The notes beneath the pieces are model-generated. The model saw only the letters and a program-made list of their open reading frames with translations, was not told where the DNA came from and did not search any database. Shown piece after piece: positions 23,498-30,663 of a DNA stretch of 34,371 nucleotides. Both the position numbers and the translations under genes were made by a program. This DNA comes from Terrimonas sp964445775 (lineage in GTDB: Bacteria; Bacteroidota; Bacteroidia; Chitinophagales; Chitinophagaceae). Each line of letters begins with the position of its first letter. Position 1 is the stretch's first letter. The stretch is from contig CAYUMH010000038.1 of assembly GCA_964445775.1 (NCBI GenBank), forward strand, positions 1 to 34,371, written 5' to 3'.

Positions 23498-24115
23498 ATG
23501 CTTGTTAAAAGAATACATTATTACTCAGGCCTGATCCTTACCATTTTTGTTGGCTTACATTTATTTAATCATTGTTATGGCCTTTTGGGTGCTGCGAGGC
23601 ATATTGAGGTTATGACGGTGTTACGCCATTTTTATCGTAATGTTTGGGTGGAGACGGTTATTGTGATGGCTGTTGTTATCCAGGTTGTTTCGGGACTGAA
23701 GCTTTTTATAGCAGGCAGGAAAACAGCGGGCTCAGGCTTTGAAAGGTTGCAGTTATGGACGGGCTTTTACCTGGCTTTATTTTTTGTGATACACCTGGGA
23801 GCCATCTTTGCCGGGCGTTTTTTATTAGATCTTGATACGAATTTTTATTTTGGGGTGGCAGGGCTAAACAGTTTTCCGGCAAACCTGTTTTTTACTCCTT
23901 ATTATGGCCTGGCAATTATTGCTTTTTTCGGACATATAGCCGCCTTGCATGGTAAAAAAATGAAGCGAAATATTTTTGGAATGACGCCTGGGGTACAAGC
24001 AAAGTGTATTCTGGTCTTTGGTATTTGCCTGGCAATTGTTATCTTATATGGATTAACCAATTATTTTAAGGGATTTGAAATACCGCCGGCATATAAAGTG
24101 TTAACTGGAAAGTGA
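23498..24115 (+). CDS. Integral membrane protein resembling a cytochrome b-type (SdhC/FrdC-like) subunit
   Basis: A 205-aa protein with five hydrophobic segments (about 8-28, 52-72, 85-107, 133-152, 170-190). Histidines lie inside or at the ends of helices (GLHLFNH in helix 1, FVIHLGAIFAGR in helix 3, GHIAALHG after helix 4), the arrangement expected for heme b ligation in succinate dehydrogenase-type membrane anchors. No flavoprotein or iron-sulfur subunit is nearby, so it is an orphan and the heme role is inferred. ATG 23498 is preferred over GTG 23489. It follows the DUF4386-like gene by 28 bases. Confidence 0.65.
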   Translation: MLVKRIHYYSGLILTIFVGLHLFNHCYGLLGAARHIEVMTVLRHFYRNVWVETVIVMAVVIQVVSGLKLFIAGRKTAGSGFERLQLWTGFYLALFFVIHLGAIFAGRFLLDLDTNFYFGVAGLNSFPANLFFTPYYGLAIIAFFGHIAALHGKKMKRNIFGMTPGVQAKCILVFGICLAIVILYGLTNYFKGFEIPPAYKVLTGK

Positions 24116-24246
24116 TCTAAAAACGGTCAATAGTTTTCAGGATGTATTATTTTTTTCTACTGAACCGGAAAGCATTAGTTTGAATGGTACCATTCTCGTA
24201 CCCATCAGTGGTATATATTAGTACTTATTAGTCATGCTATTTTGTT

Positions 24247-25359
24247 CTAACTAAACCAATGTATTTTTCTTTTTGTGGTGTCGGGTGCCGGGGGCACTGA
24301 ATCGATTACGAATGGCATAATGATACGGTCTTTTAAAATTTGTTTGGCTTTCGGCGCTATTTTATCTGTTAGTATTGTATAGGCCGGGCAGGGATGTTCG
24401 AAGATGGCCATTATTACTGCCCTTATAATATTCTCCCTGTCAGGCATACAAGTGTATTTTGGCAGGGTAGTAAGTATAGTGTCTAACAGTTTTGCACTTC
24501 TTTCGTTTTGTTGTACGACCAATGCGTCTATAAAATTTTCTGGCGAGGCATTGTCAGCGTTAAAACCGGAAAAACCATAGGGCCTGTTCCCGGAGAAGTG
24601 ATAAAACTCCTGCCGGTGGTAGGTTTGCAAAACATCCAGGTAGGCGGTATCCGGAAATTCCTGCATGAGGCGGAAAGAAATATCACTTATCTCCCATATA
24701 TGTTCGGATAGTTTGTTTTTTATAGCGGGGATATCTTCTTTTTTTCTGAATTTGGCCAGGCCGTATAAAGCATACTCAATATCCCGGAACTTGACTGTGT
24801 TAAGGTTGTTGGTGTTTTCAGGCATGGTACGCATGGCTATATCCTTAACATAAGGATAGTATTTCTTCTGGGGCTCCAGGGTGCGAAGAATGCTATACGC
24901 GGATTGCAGGTAATTGTGTTTTGTTAGTACAGCTTCAATTGTTTTTTCCCTGGCCGCCTCTGTTTCCCAACTTGCGTCCTGTAGTATATAATCCGATACG
25001 GTAATGAACTGTGCACCGAATTCACCAACATCTACCACAACAATTGCCGTATCGCTGAGGTGATTCATCACGATATTAAAATGATTAAAAGAGCTTCTGT
25101 CCATCATTTCCCGGAGAGCTGTTGCCCTTAAGACCGGGTTTTCGGATCGGGTAAGCCGGGTTAATTCCTCATCAGTGATATTTTTTATTTGTGCACTGTC
25201 GTGGTAAGTAACCCATCCTTTTGCTACAACCGAATGAAGAAAGGGCTGTAATGATTTCCTGAAATCCTTTATCGTAATGCTGTTGTCACTCTGTTCATTT
25301 TTACAGGATAAAAAAATGATGAATAACGCCGGGAGTAATAGCGGTTGTAATTTTTTCAT
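24247..25359 (-). CDS. Lipoprotein with HEAT-like helical repeats, function unknown
   Basis: A 370-aa protein with a type II signal peptide (lipobox LSC, cysteine about residue 19), so it is predicted to be membrane-anchored. The body is helical with HEAT-like segments (NPVLRATALREMMDR, RDIEYALYGLAKFRKKEDIPAI, RENIIRAVIMAIFEH). No enzymatic motif was seen. A perfect palindrome GAATGGTACCATTC lies at 24182-24195, after the 3' end of this gene. A 25-base gap separates its start from the end of the TPR gene on the same strand, so they may be cotranscribed. Confidence 0.65.
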   Translation of the reverse strand: MKKLQPLLLPALFIIFLSCKNEQSDNSITIKDFRKSLQPFLHSVVAKGWVTYHDSAQIKNITDEELTRLTRSENPVLRATALREMMDRSSFNHFNIVMNHLSDTAIVVVDVGEFGAQFITVSDYILQDASWETEAAREKTIEAVLTKHNYLQSAYSILRTLEPQKKYYPYVKDIAMRTMPENTNNLNTVKFRDIEYALYGLAKFRKKEDIPAIKNKLSEHIWEISDISFRLMQEFPDTAYLDVLQTYHRQEFYHFSGNRPYGFSGFNADNASPENFIDALVVQQNERSAKLLDTILTTLPKYTCMPDRENIIRAVIMAIFEHPCPAYTILTDKIAPKAKQILKDRIIMPFVIDSVPPAPDTTKRKIHWFS

Positions 25360-25384
25360 GGTGGTTTGATAGTTTATGGTAATA

Positions 25385-26104
25385 CTATTTTTCCCTTTTA
25401 CATTTCTGCTTTAAATCTGCGGTATATGCTTCTGTTATTGTTTGTCCGCCGAGCACCGCCGTTTCGTCATAATATTTCCAGGCATTGGTACAGTCGTCTT
25501 TGTTCCAGTAACAAATAGAAAGTTTGAAAGTGGTATGTTGGTTAGTGGAGTCAAGCTGATAAGATTTCAGTAAATAGCTGATGGCGGTATCTAAGTTTGC
25601 CAACGCTGATTTTGTGTCAATAGCCTTAAGTTCATAAAATTGGGATAAAAAATACGTTCCATAATCAGTTAACAGGCGGGTATTATCGGCGTTAATAGTA
25701 AGTCCTTCTTCGTATTGTTGTTTTGCCAGATCATAATGCTTCAATGCCATATAAACGGCACCGAATCCCCAGTAAATATCATTGTTGAGGCTGTCCAATA
25801 GATAAGCCTGGTTAAAACGATACATGGCTGTTTTCAGGTCGCCACGGTATAAGTAATTAAATCCAAGTTTTATCATGTGATTGGAGGCCGCAATCCGGTC
25901 GCCTTTAAACTGCTCCAATTGAATGGTTTGGTTTATAAAATCCTGATCCAGTTTTTTTTGTTCTTCTGTTTTGGGTTTGTGCCCGTATTTTGGTAACAAC
26001 CGGCTGTTTGTTTGCGCCTCTTCATCCCATTGATCCGCATTTATTTGTTGTCCATATGTTGTTATGGTGAACAATAGGGATATAATGACTAAAATCCTTT
26101 TCAT
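25385..26104 (-). CDS. Exported tetratricopeptide-repeat protein
   Basis: A 239-aa protein with a signal peptide (about 1-18, TYGQQ) and TPR units: MIKLGFNYLYRGDLKTAMYRFNQAYLLD, then YWGFGAVYMALKHYDLAKQQYEEGLTIN, then a degenerate unit and a final FKLSICYWNKDDCTNAWKYYDE. TPRs form a helical scaffold for protein contacts in the periplasm or at the membrane. Its partner is unknown; the HEAT-like lipoprotein gene follows 25 bases downstream. It marks the edge of the cassette array on its upstream side. Confidence 0.75.
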   Translation of the reverse strand: MKRILVIISLLFTITTYGQQINADQWDEEAQTNSRLLPKYGHKPKTEEQKKLDQDFINQTIQLEQFKGDRIAASNHMIKLGFNYLYRGDLKTAMYRFNQAYLLDSLNNDIYWGFGAVYMALKHYDLAKQQYEEGLTINADNTRLLTDYGTYFLSQFYELKAIDTKSALANLDTAISYLLKSYQLDSTNQHTTFKLSICYWNKDDCTNAWKYYDETAVLGGQTITEAYTADLKQKCKREK

Positions 26105-26149
26105 ACAGGTTTATTTTGAGGTGACTGACCAAGCTGACATATATGCCGG

Positions 26150-26354
26150 CTATCGTAAGTTACAGTTGTTCTTGTATTGTTCAATATAGCCTGCCAGTTT
26201 TTTAATGCTGAGTTCTTTTACAATTGCGTTCCTGAAATTTAAATTTGTAATATTCAATGTTTTTAGTTCTTCTGAACTTAAGCCGATCAGTATGTATAAT
26301 TCCGGGCTATGGTCCTCCCCTTTGTTTCTTGTAGAGCTGCTGTCTCTTTACCAT
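26150..26354 (-). pseudogene. Frameshifted small cassette ORF
   Basis: On the minus strand an ATG at 26354 lies 3 bases after the GTTGTGT box of the preceding element, as expected for a cassette gene, but reads only 15 codons (MVKRQQLYKKQRGGP) to a stop. In another frame the sequence reads on with normal-looking composition (SPELYILIGLSSEELKTLN and onward) to a TAG at 26150, about 52 codons. The ATG-to-stop distance is one base off a multiple of three, so one indel near 26310 would restore a ~67-aa protein. The protein family is not recognised. Confidence 0.35.
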
Positions 26355-26357
26355 AGC

Positions 26358-26555
26358 ACACAACGTAAAAACATTGGCAATATAGTGGTATTCTGTATTC
26401 CGTCTGCCCGGCGCCGCTGCTGATTAAAGATACAAGCGCTCATTGTTTATTCTGCTGTTCGGCATAATTCATCTGCCGAAACCGAAGTCGATTAGCAAAC
26501 AAAAAGCTGAGAATATATTCGTGACCCCGCCAGATACGCCAATGCAATATTAGTG
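26358..26555 (-). repeat. attC-like element 0 (198 bp)
   Basis: Plus-strand edges are ACACAAC (26358-26364) and ATTAGTG (26549-26555). Inside these are a 7-nt spacer (26365-26371) on one side and 4 nt (26545-26548) on the other, then the paired arms CATTGGC (26372-26378) and GCCAATG (26538-26544). The core GCCCGGCGCCGC is at 26406-26417. It lies between the stop of the 442-aa gene and the frameshifted ORF and is the most divergent of the five. Confidence 0.6.
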
Positions 26556-26568
26556 GCTGTTTTGTGCC

Positions 26569-27897
26569 CTAATGCTGCTGCGCATTTCGTGAACCACTCC
26601 AATCACCTATCCAGCGAAGTGGAATTGGTCCTTCATACAAGTCTTTATAGAAGTCTATCCAATCCCATGCAGAAGTTCCATCTGTAAGTTTTACTTCTGG
26701 TATCCAAACTTTGCTTTCTTTATCAAAGTACATTGACCATTTGCCGTCTTGCTTGTCAGTAATATAACATTGTCCATAGTATGCAAGTGTGGAAGGGAAC
26801 CATGTATCAAAGAGTTTGTAATTAGTTCCATTCCATTTAAGAGCCTCGTCAACTAAGTCAATACCCAAACTGTCAAAGGAAAGTTGTTCTTTGTCAAAGT
26901 TGAGTATTGAAGGTAAAGTGTCAATTAGTTGCGGTACAAACTCTGGAAACTTTTCTCCATACTTTTCTGAAATTTTCTGATAAAAATGTTCAGATGTTAC
27001 ACCTTTGTTTTTAACTGCTTCATATCTGGCTTGTGCGTCTTTAACCTGTTGCAGCGTTTCATAGATGCGTAACCTTAAAATTTGCATTTTATTTCCAGCA
27101 CCGTTTTTCTGATTAACCTCGTCGGCAAGAACATAATAGCCGTTTTCAGATTTGTATAAGTTGCCGAAGAAATGGGAAACGTAAACTTTCCTTTCAATAA
27201 GTGTCAATTTGTGATTTTTAATTAAATCATTCAGGTATTTTGGATAGATAAGATGGTCGTTAATATCATAATCAGAAAGCCTGTCGCCAGAAGCTAATAC
27301 TTTCATCAAATGTTCGTCATCGTCAGAACCGTAAGCAGTTTCTAATACTGAAGTTTTTTCTGATGCAAGTGTTTTAATATCTGGAAATATTGCTGCTGCT
27401 TTAAAATTTTCGGATTTATCTAAGAATAAAATTTGCCGTGTCTTTAATTCGTAAACTTCAAAATCATACCATTCAGGCATGTCGCTCTTATATTGTGTTA
27501 GCCGTTTAGGTTTGTCTGCTTCAATTATTTGTTTTCCGTTTTCAAATGTTAGTTCAATCTTATAAGAAATATTCTTTTTCAGAAAATTAATTGTGTTTTT
27601 TACAAATCGTACTTCCTCTAATTTTTTTAATTGCTCAATGTTATCAATTAGTAGGGCTTGCTTGTCGTAAAACTCAACAAGCACTTTTCCGTTTGAAAGC
27701 AGAAATGTTCTTGCTGTCCACTTTTTACGAAGAGTATTGTCTTGTTTGCCGTTGAGCTGTGTCAGTAGTTGCGATTTTAAAGCACTGTCTAAAAGCGTTG
27801 TCGAAATTTTTGATTTGTCAATGGTGGTGATGTCCAACGTTTGTGAGAAGGAATTAAAACTTGTCAAAGTGAATATGATTAATAGTAATTGTCGCAT
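26569..27897 (-). CDS. Cassette gene A: exported hypothetical protein
   Basis: A 442-aa protein with a signal peptide (MRQLLLIIFTLTSFNSFSQ, cleavage after about residue 19) and no domain I recognise. The body is rich in Lys, Asp and aromatic residues, with a segment (FLLSNGKVLVEFYDKQALLID) resembling strand-turn-strand units and a Trp-rich C-terminus (WDWIDFYKDL, WIGDWSGS). ATG 27897 is chosen because it starts the signal peptide; the ATG at 27924 lies inside the repeat element's edge box. The stop is 13 bases before the edge of element 0. Base composition is visibly more AT-rich than the housekeeping genes, fitting acquired DNA. Confidence 0.7.
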   Translation of the reverse strand: MRQLLLIIFTLTSFNSFSQTLDITTIDKSKISTTLLDSALKSQLLTQLNGKQDNTLRKKWTARTFLLSNGKVLVEFYDKQALLIDNIEQLKKLEEVRFVKNTINFLKKNISYKIELTFENGKQIIEADKPKRLTQYKSDMPEWYDFEVYELKTRQILFLDKSENFKAAAIFPDIKTLASEKTSVLETAYGSDDDEHLMKVLASGDRLSDYDINDHLIYPKYLNDLIKNHKLTLIERKVYVSHFFGNLYKSENGYYVLADEVNQKNGAGNKMQILRLRIYETLQQVKDAQARYEAVKNKGVTSEHFYQKISEKYGEKFPEFVPQLIDTLPSILNFDKEQLSFDSLGIDLVDEALKWNGTNYKLFDTWFPSTLAYYGQCYITDKQDGKWSMYFDKESKVWIPEVKLTDGTSAWDWIDFYKDLYEGPIPLRWIGDWSGSRNAQQH

Positions 27898-27921
27898 TGT
27901 AAGGTGTCGCTGTAAAATAGT

Positions 27922-28120
27922 CACTAACGAACAGGGCTTGCTGCTGGTGTGGAATTAGTATTCCGTTTGCCCGGAACCGCTACTGATTGATGAGCTAAAA
28001 ATACAAGATAAAAACCAAAAGCCAAATAACATTCCGTCAAGCCCGGACTGAAGTTGAACAGCGGATTGCTGCTGATACTAACAACGCCCTGCCACACTTG
28101 CAGCAAACCCCATGTTGTGT
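27922..28120 (-). repeat. attC-like element 1 (199 bp)
   Basis: Edges CACTAAC (27922-27928) and GTTGTGT (28114-28120). Spacers: GAACAGG (7 nt) and CCCAT (5 nt). Arms GCTTGCTGC (27936-27944) and GCAGCAAAC (28100-28108) pair, and the stem extends inward (GTGTGG with CCACAC). Core GCCCGGAACCGC at 27969-27980. Confidence 0.7.
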
Positions 28121-28130
28121 ACAGCTTGCG

Positions 28131-28748
28131 TCAATTTTTTTGATACACAGGAATTTCAACTGGTTTTGGAGATGACTCATTTTTTGTTAATAAGTAAAGT
28201 GGATTACTCCAAACGATTTTCCATTTACTTTTATCTTCCATAGTTCGGTCATAACCGATAGCATCATCAATAATTATTAATCCAAGTTTTGTTGTCTCAA
28301 CTTGTGGTCCATAGATACAATTCTGGCAAGGATAGTCAAACTTTATAGATTTAGTAAGAGTGTTGGTATATGTTTTACTTTCTCCTGGTTTAAACTCTAC
28401 CAATGTTGGAAAGTTGCTGTCACATTCATGTCCTCGAATATAAATGTAGTTATTGTTGACGATGAAGTTATCTTCCCATGAACATGTCATTAAACAAATC
28501 TTTATCGTCTTGTCAGAAGTATTTTTAATAGTCAAAGAGATGTCAAAATATTTTTGCTTTATTGAGTCAGACTTAATAACATAATTATGTCTACGAATCA
28601 CATCTTTTATGTAGGTGCCATTTTTACTGTATGTTACAATATACTCTTTGTCAACCTTGATGGTAATTGTAATAGGTGATGAATCAAATTGTGCAAAACA
28701 CTTAGATAGTCCACCAAGTAAAGTAACTAAAATTAAAACTGTTTTCAT
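28131..28748 (-). CDS. Cassette gene B: exported hypothetical protein
   Basis: A 205-aa protein with a signal peptide (about 1-20, KCFAQ) and a beta-rich body. It looks like an immunoglobulin-like or similar sandwich domain: alternating strands ITITIKVDKEYIVTY, YFDISLTIKNTSDKTIKICLM and VEFKPGESKTYTNTL. Cysteines in CLMTC and CQNC may form disulfides. No family recognised. Its ATG lies 40 bases after the GTT box of element 2, and its TGA stop is 10 bases before element 1. Single-gene cassette. Confidence 0.7.
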   Translation of the reverse strand: MKTVLILVTLLGGLSKCFAQFDSSPITITIKVDKEYIVTYSKNGTYIKDVIRRHNYVIKSDSIKQKYFDISLTIKNTSDKTIKICLMTCSWEDNFIVNNNYIYIRGHECDSNFPTLVEFKPGESKTYTNTLTKSIKFDYPCQNCIYGPQVETTKLGLIIIDDAIGYDRTMEDKSKWKIVWSNPLYLLTKNESSPKPVEIPVYQKN

Positions 28749-28788
28749 GTCTTTATCTTAATTAATATGACTGCTAAAATTATGTTGC

Positions 28789-28984
28789 ACACAACGAACA
28801 GGGCTTGCTGCTGTGCTGATATTTTATAACGTCTAGCCCGGAACTGCAGCCCAATAGAATTACTGATGATGAAGTTAAGAACTAAAGCCGAATAAAATTC
28901 CGTCTGATCAAACAGCTGCTGATAGCGAACAAAAAGATGAGAATTTATTCGTTAGCCAGTATAGCAGCAAACCCCATGTTGGCA
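28789..28984 (-). repeat. attC-like element 2 (196 bp)
   Basis: Edges ACACAAC (28789-28795) and GTTGGCA (28978-28984). Spacers: GAACAGG (7 nt) and CCCAT (5 nt). Arms GCTTGCTGC (28803-28811) and GCAGCAAAC (28964-28972). Core GCCCGGAACTGC at 28836-28847. Nearly identical to element 1 at both ends, although the genes they flank are unrelated. Confidence 0.7.
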
Positions 28985-28989
28985 GCAGT

Positions 28990-29544
28990 TTATTCAAATT
29001 CATTAATGTCTATTTCCATAAAATCTTCTCCTGAATAGATAAGAGGAAGTCCATCTTTTTTAGCAGCCTTTAAATTAGCCTCAGTCCCGCAAAAATACCA
29101 AGCATCTTGTCCCATAAGACGAGGGTTGATCATATAAAAGCGTTTGTCACAGCCAATTTTTTGAGGAATGGATTCCAATAAATAACTAAAGCTATCTGGT
29201 AAGAAGTCGGCGAATGTGTCAGCAAACATTTCAATCTCCTGTCCATTTTTGTGTTTAACTTTTGCAACATACTGCTTTTCGTCTAAAGAAACCGTTTCAG
29301 TAATTTGAAACTGCTGGTCTGGCAATAAGTCTTTCAAAATTGAGGAAACTACTTTAGTCAGGTCGCCTTTTGAATATATGCATTCGCAGTCAAACCCAGT
29401 TTGCGTCAAGCTATATTTTGAAGAAAGTCGCTTTGCTCTTTCTGATAAAGATTCCTTTTGAGAATGTCGCTCCATATCGGGTTGTCTCTTTGTCTCACAA
29501 GAGAATAAAATTGTTATTAAAAATATAGAGAGATAAATGCGCAT
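28990..29544 (-). CDS. Cassette gene C: hypothetical lipoprotein
   Basis: A 184-aa lipoprotein: the signal sequence MRIYLSIFLITILFSC ends in a lipobox cysteine at about residue 16. The mature part has a charged helical linker followed by a compact domain with four cysteines (FDCECIYS, IGCDKRF, WYFCGTE) and no recognised fold. The frame extends upstream through the repeat edge to a TTG at 29568, but ATG 29544 begins the signal peptide and lies 18 bases after the TGCCAAC box. The stop is 5 bases before element 2. Confidence 0.7.
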   Translation of the reverse strand: MRIYLSIFLITILFSCETKRQPDMERHSQKESLSERAKRLSSKYSLTQTGFDCECIYSKGDLTKVVSSILKDLLPDQQFQITETVSLDEKQYVAKVKHKNGQEIEMFADTFADFLPDSFSYLLESIPQKIGCDKRFYMINPRLMGQDAWYFCGTEANLKAAKKDGLPLIYSGEDFMEIDINEFE

Positions 29545-29562
29545 GATGTCTATCCAAATTGC

Positions 29563-29759
29563 TGCCAACGAGCAGATATTGCCGATGGTGGGGAATTTAT
29601 ATTCATCCGCCCGGAACCGCTGCCTGTCTTTTTGATAAAGTTAAATACTAAGAACTAAAGCTGGGCTTTATTCGTCAGCCCCAAACTGAAGTACCGCAGA
29701 ATTACCGCTGTTGATTGTTCCAGTGTTCAGCCCCACTATTGGCAATACCAATGTTATGT
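29563..29759 (-). repeat. attC-like element 3 (197 bp)
   Basis: Edges TGCCAAC (29563-29569) and GTTATGT (29753-29759). Spacers: GAGCAGA (7 nt) and CCAAT (5 nt). Arms TATTGCC (29577-29583) and GGCAATA (29741-29747) pair, and the stem continues with GGTGGGG against CCCCACT. Core GCCCGGAACCGC at 29609-29620. The arm sequence differs from elements 1, 2 and 4, yet pairing and spacer lengths are kept, evidence that structure is conserved. Confidence 0.7.
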
Positions 29760-29766
29760 GTAGTTT

Positions 29767-30462
29767 TTAGTCCCACCAAAAATATAAACGCTTTGTTTGT
29801 TTCATTTCTGTTGCCAATTTTTCCACTGTTCCTGAACCTTGGTCAACTATGTCTGGGCAAACGTTGTATGCTTCTTTGGCAAGTGTCAACCAATTTTTTG
29901 GCTCTTTGTTTATTTTAAACTCACACCAATCTCCTGAAGCTCCTACTAAATCAAGTGAATATTTTTTGTCAAACCGCTTAACAAGATTTAATAAACTGTC
30001 GTTGTCAGTTTCCCAATTTATTCCGTCGGTTTGAACTTGTTTTAAAATTTGATATTTATCTACTGTTTTTAAAATGCCTAAAATGTCGGACTTGTTATTT
30101 ATTCCGAAGTTTCTGTCAAGAAAAAATATTGTGTAACCTTTCTTTTGAAAGTCGCTGTACAAATTAATTACAATATTGTCTGCAGTCGAATTGGGTGCGT
30201 TAAAAATAAATCCCGCAAATTGCTTTCCGTTTGAATCGGCGTCAATGTCTTTGTTCAAAACCATTTCCAAATTCATAGGAAAGGGAGCAAGGCTTGAATC
30301 AGTTTGTGTCCGAATACCCAAAACTATTGAAGTGTCAACTTTTAGTGAGTCACATAAAAATCTTTCCCTGTCTGTTAGAACTGACTTGGTGATTGTCGTT
30401 TGAGAATTGCAACCAAATGCAAGTGTCAAACTGAAAATTAAAATTGGAACTATGGGTCTCAT
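29767..30462 (-). CDS. Cassette gene D: DUF4253-containing lipoprotein
   Basis: A 231-aa lipoprotein (MRPIVPILIFSLTLAFGC, lipobox cysteine about residue 18) whose C-terminal ~115 residues carry the DUF4253 pattern: GYTIFFLDRNFG, DILGILKTVDKYQILKQVQTDG, VGASGDWCEFKI, NWLTLAKEAYNVCPDIVDQG and the closing LYFWWD. DUF4253 proteins are common in Bacteroidota and Actinobacteria but have no established function known to me. ATG 30462 is chosen; an earlier ATG at 30474 lies inside the repeat edge box ACATAAC. The stop is 7 bases before element 3. Confidence 0.82.
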   Translation of the reverse strand: MRPIVPILIFSLTLAFGCNSQTTITKSVLTDRERFLCDSLKVDTSIVLGIRTQTDSSLAPFPMNLEMVLNKDIDADSNGKQFAGFIFNAPNSTADNIVINLYSDFQKKGYTIFFLDRNFGINNKSDILGILKTVDKYQILKQVQTDGINWETDNDSLLNLVKRFDKKYSLDLVGASGDWCEFKINKEPKNWLTLAKEAYNVCPDIVDQGSGTVEKLATEMKQTKRLYFWWD

Positions 30463-30470
30463 AAAATTAC

Positions 30471-30663
30471 ACATAACGGGTAGGGCTTGCTGCTGTGCTG
30501 GTATTTTGCAATGTCAAGTCTGGAACCGCAGCCCAATTGAAAAATTGAAGTTGAAGTTAACAACAAAAAGTTAAATAGAATTATGTCTGCTCGATAATAG
30601 CGATGGCGATATGAAGATGAGGATGTATTCGTTGCCAGCGTAGCAGCAAATCACATGTTAGCG
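30471..30663 (-). repeat. attC-like element 4 (193 bp)
   Basis: Edges ACATAAC (30471-30477) and GTTAGCG (30657-30663). Spacers: GGGTAGG (7 nt) and CACAT (5 nt). Arms GCTTGCTGC (30485-30493) and GCAGCAAAT (30643-30651) pair; the stem extends with GTGCTGG against CCAGCGT. Core region TCTGGAACCGC at 30519-30529. The stop codon of gene E lies inside the GTTAGCG edge. Confidence 0.7.

Larger units (their letters stand above)
26105..26568. other. End of the cassette array: frameshifted ORF plus one repeat element
   Basis: This 464-base stretch has no intact gene. It holds a frameshifted minus-strand ORF (26150-26354) and the last attC-like element (26358-26555). The plus-strand open frame at 26205-26423 is its antisense shadow. 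Confidence 0.6.

Noticed and set aside
24182..24195. Perfect palindrome GAATGGTACCATTC
   Set aside because: A single 14-bp palindrome without a T-run or second copy; it may be a chance site and no function can be supported.
26205..26423. Plus-strand 72-codon open frame
   Set aside because: It is antisense to the frameshifted cassette ORF and crosses the edge of the repeat element; the minus strand has the better coding signal.
26358..30663. CRISPR array interpretation of the repeated elements
   Set aside because: The repeats are about 195 bp, contain long inverted arms and are separated by 0.6-1.4 kb genes, not by uniform short spacers; no cas genes are present.
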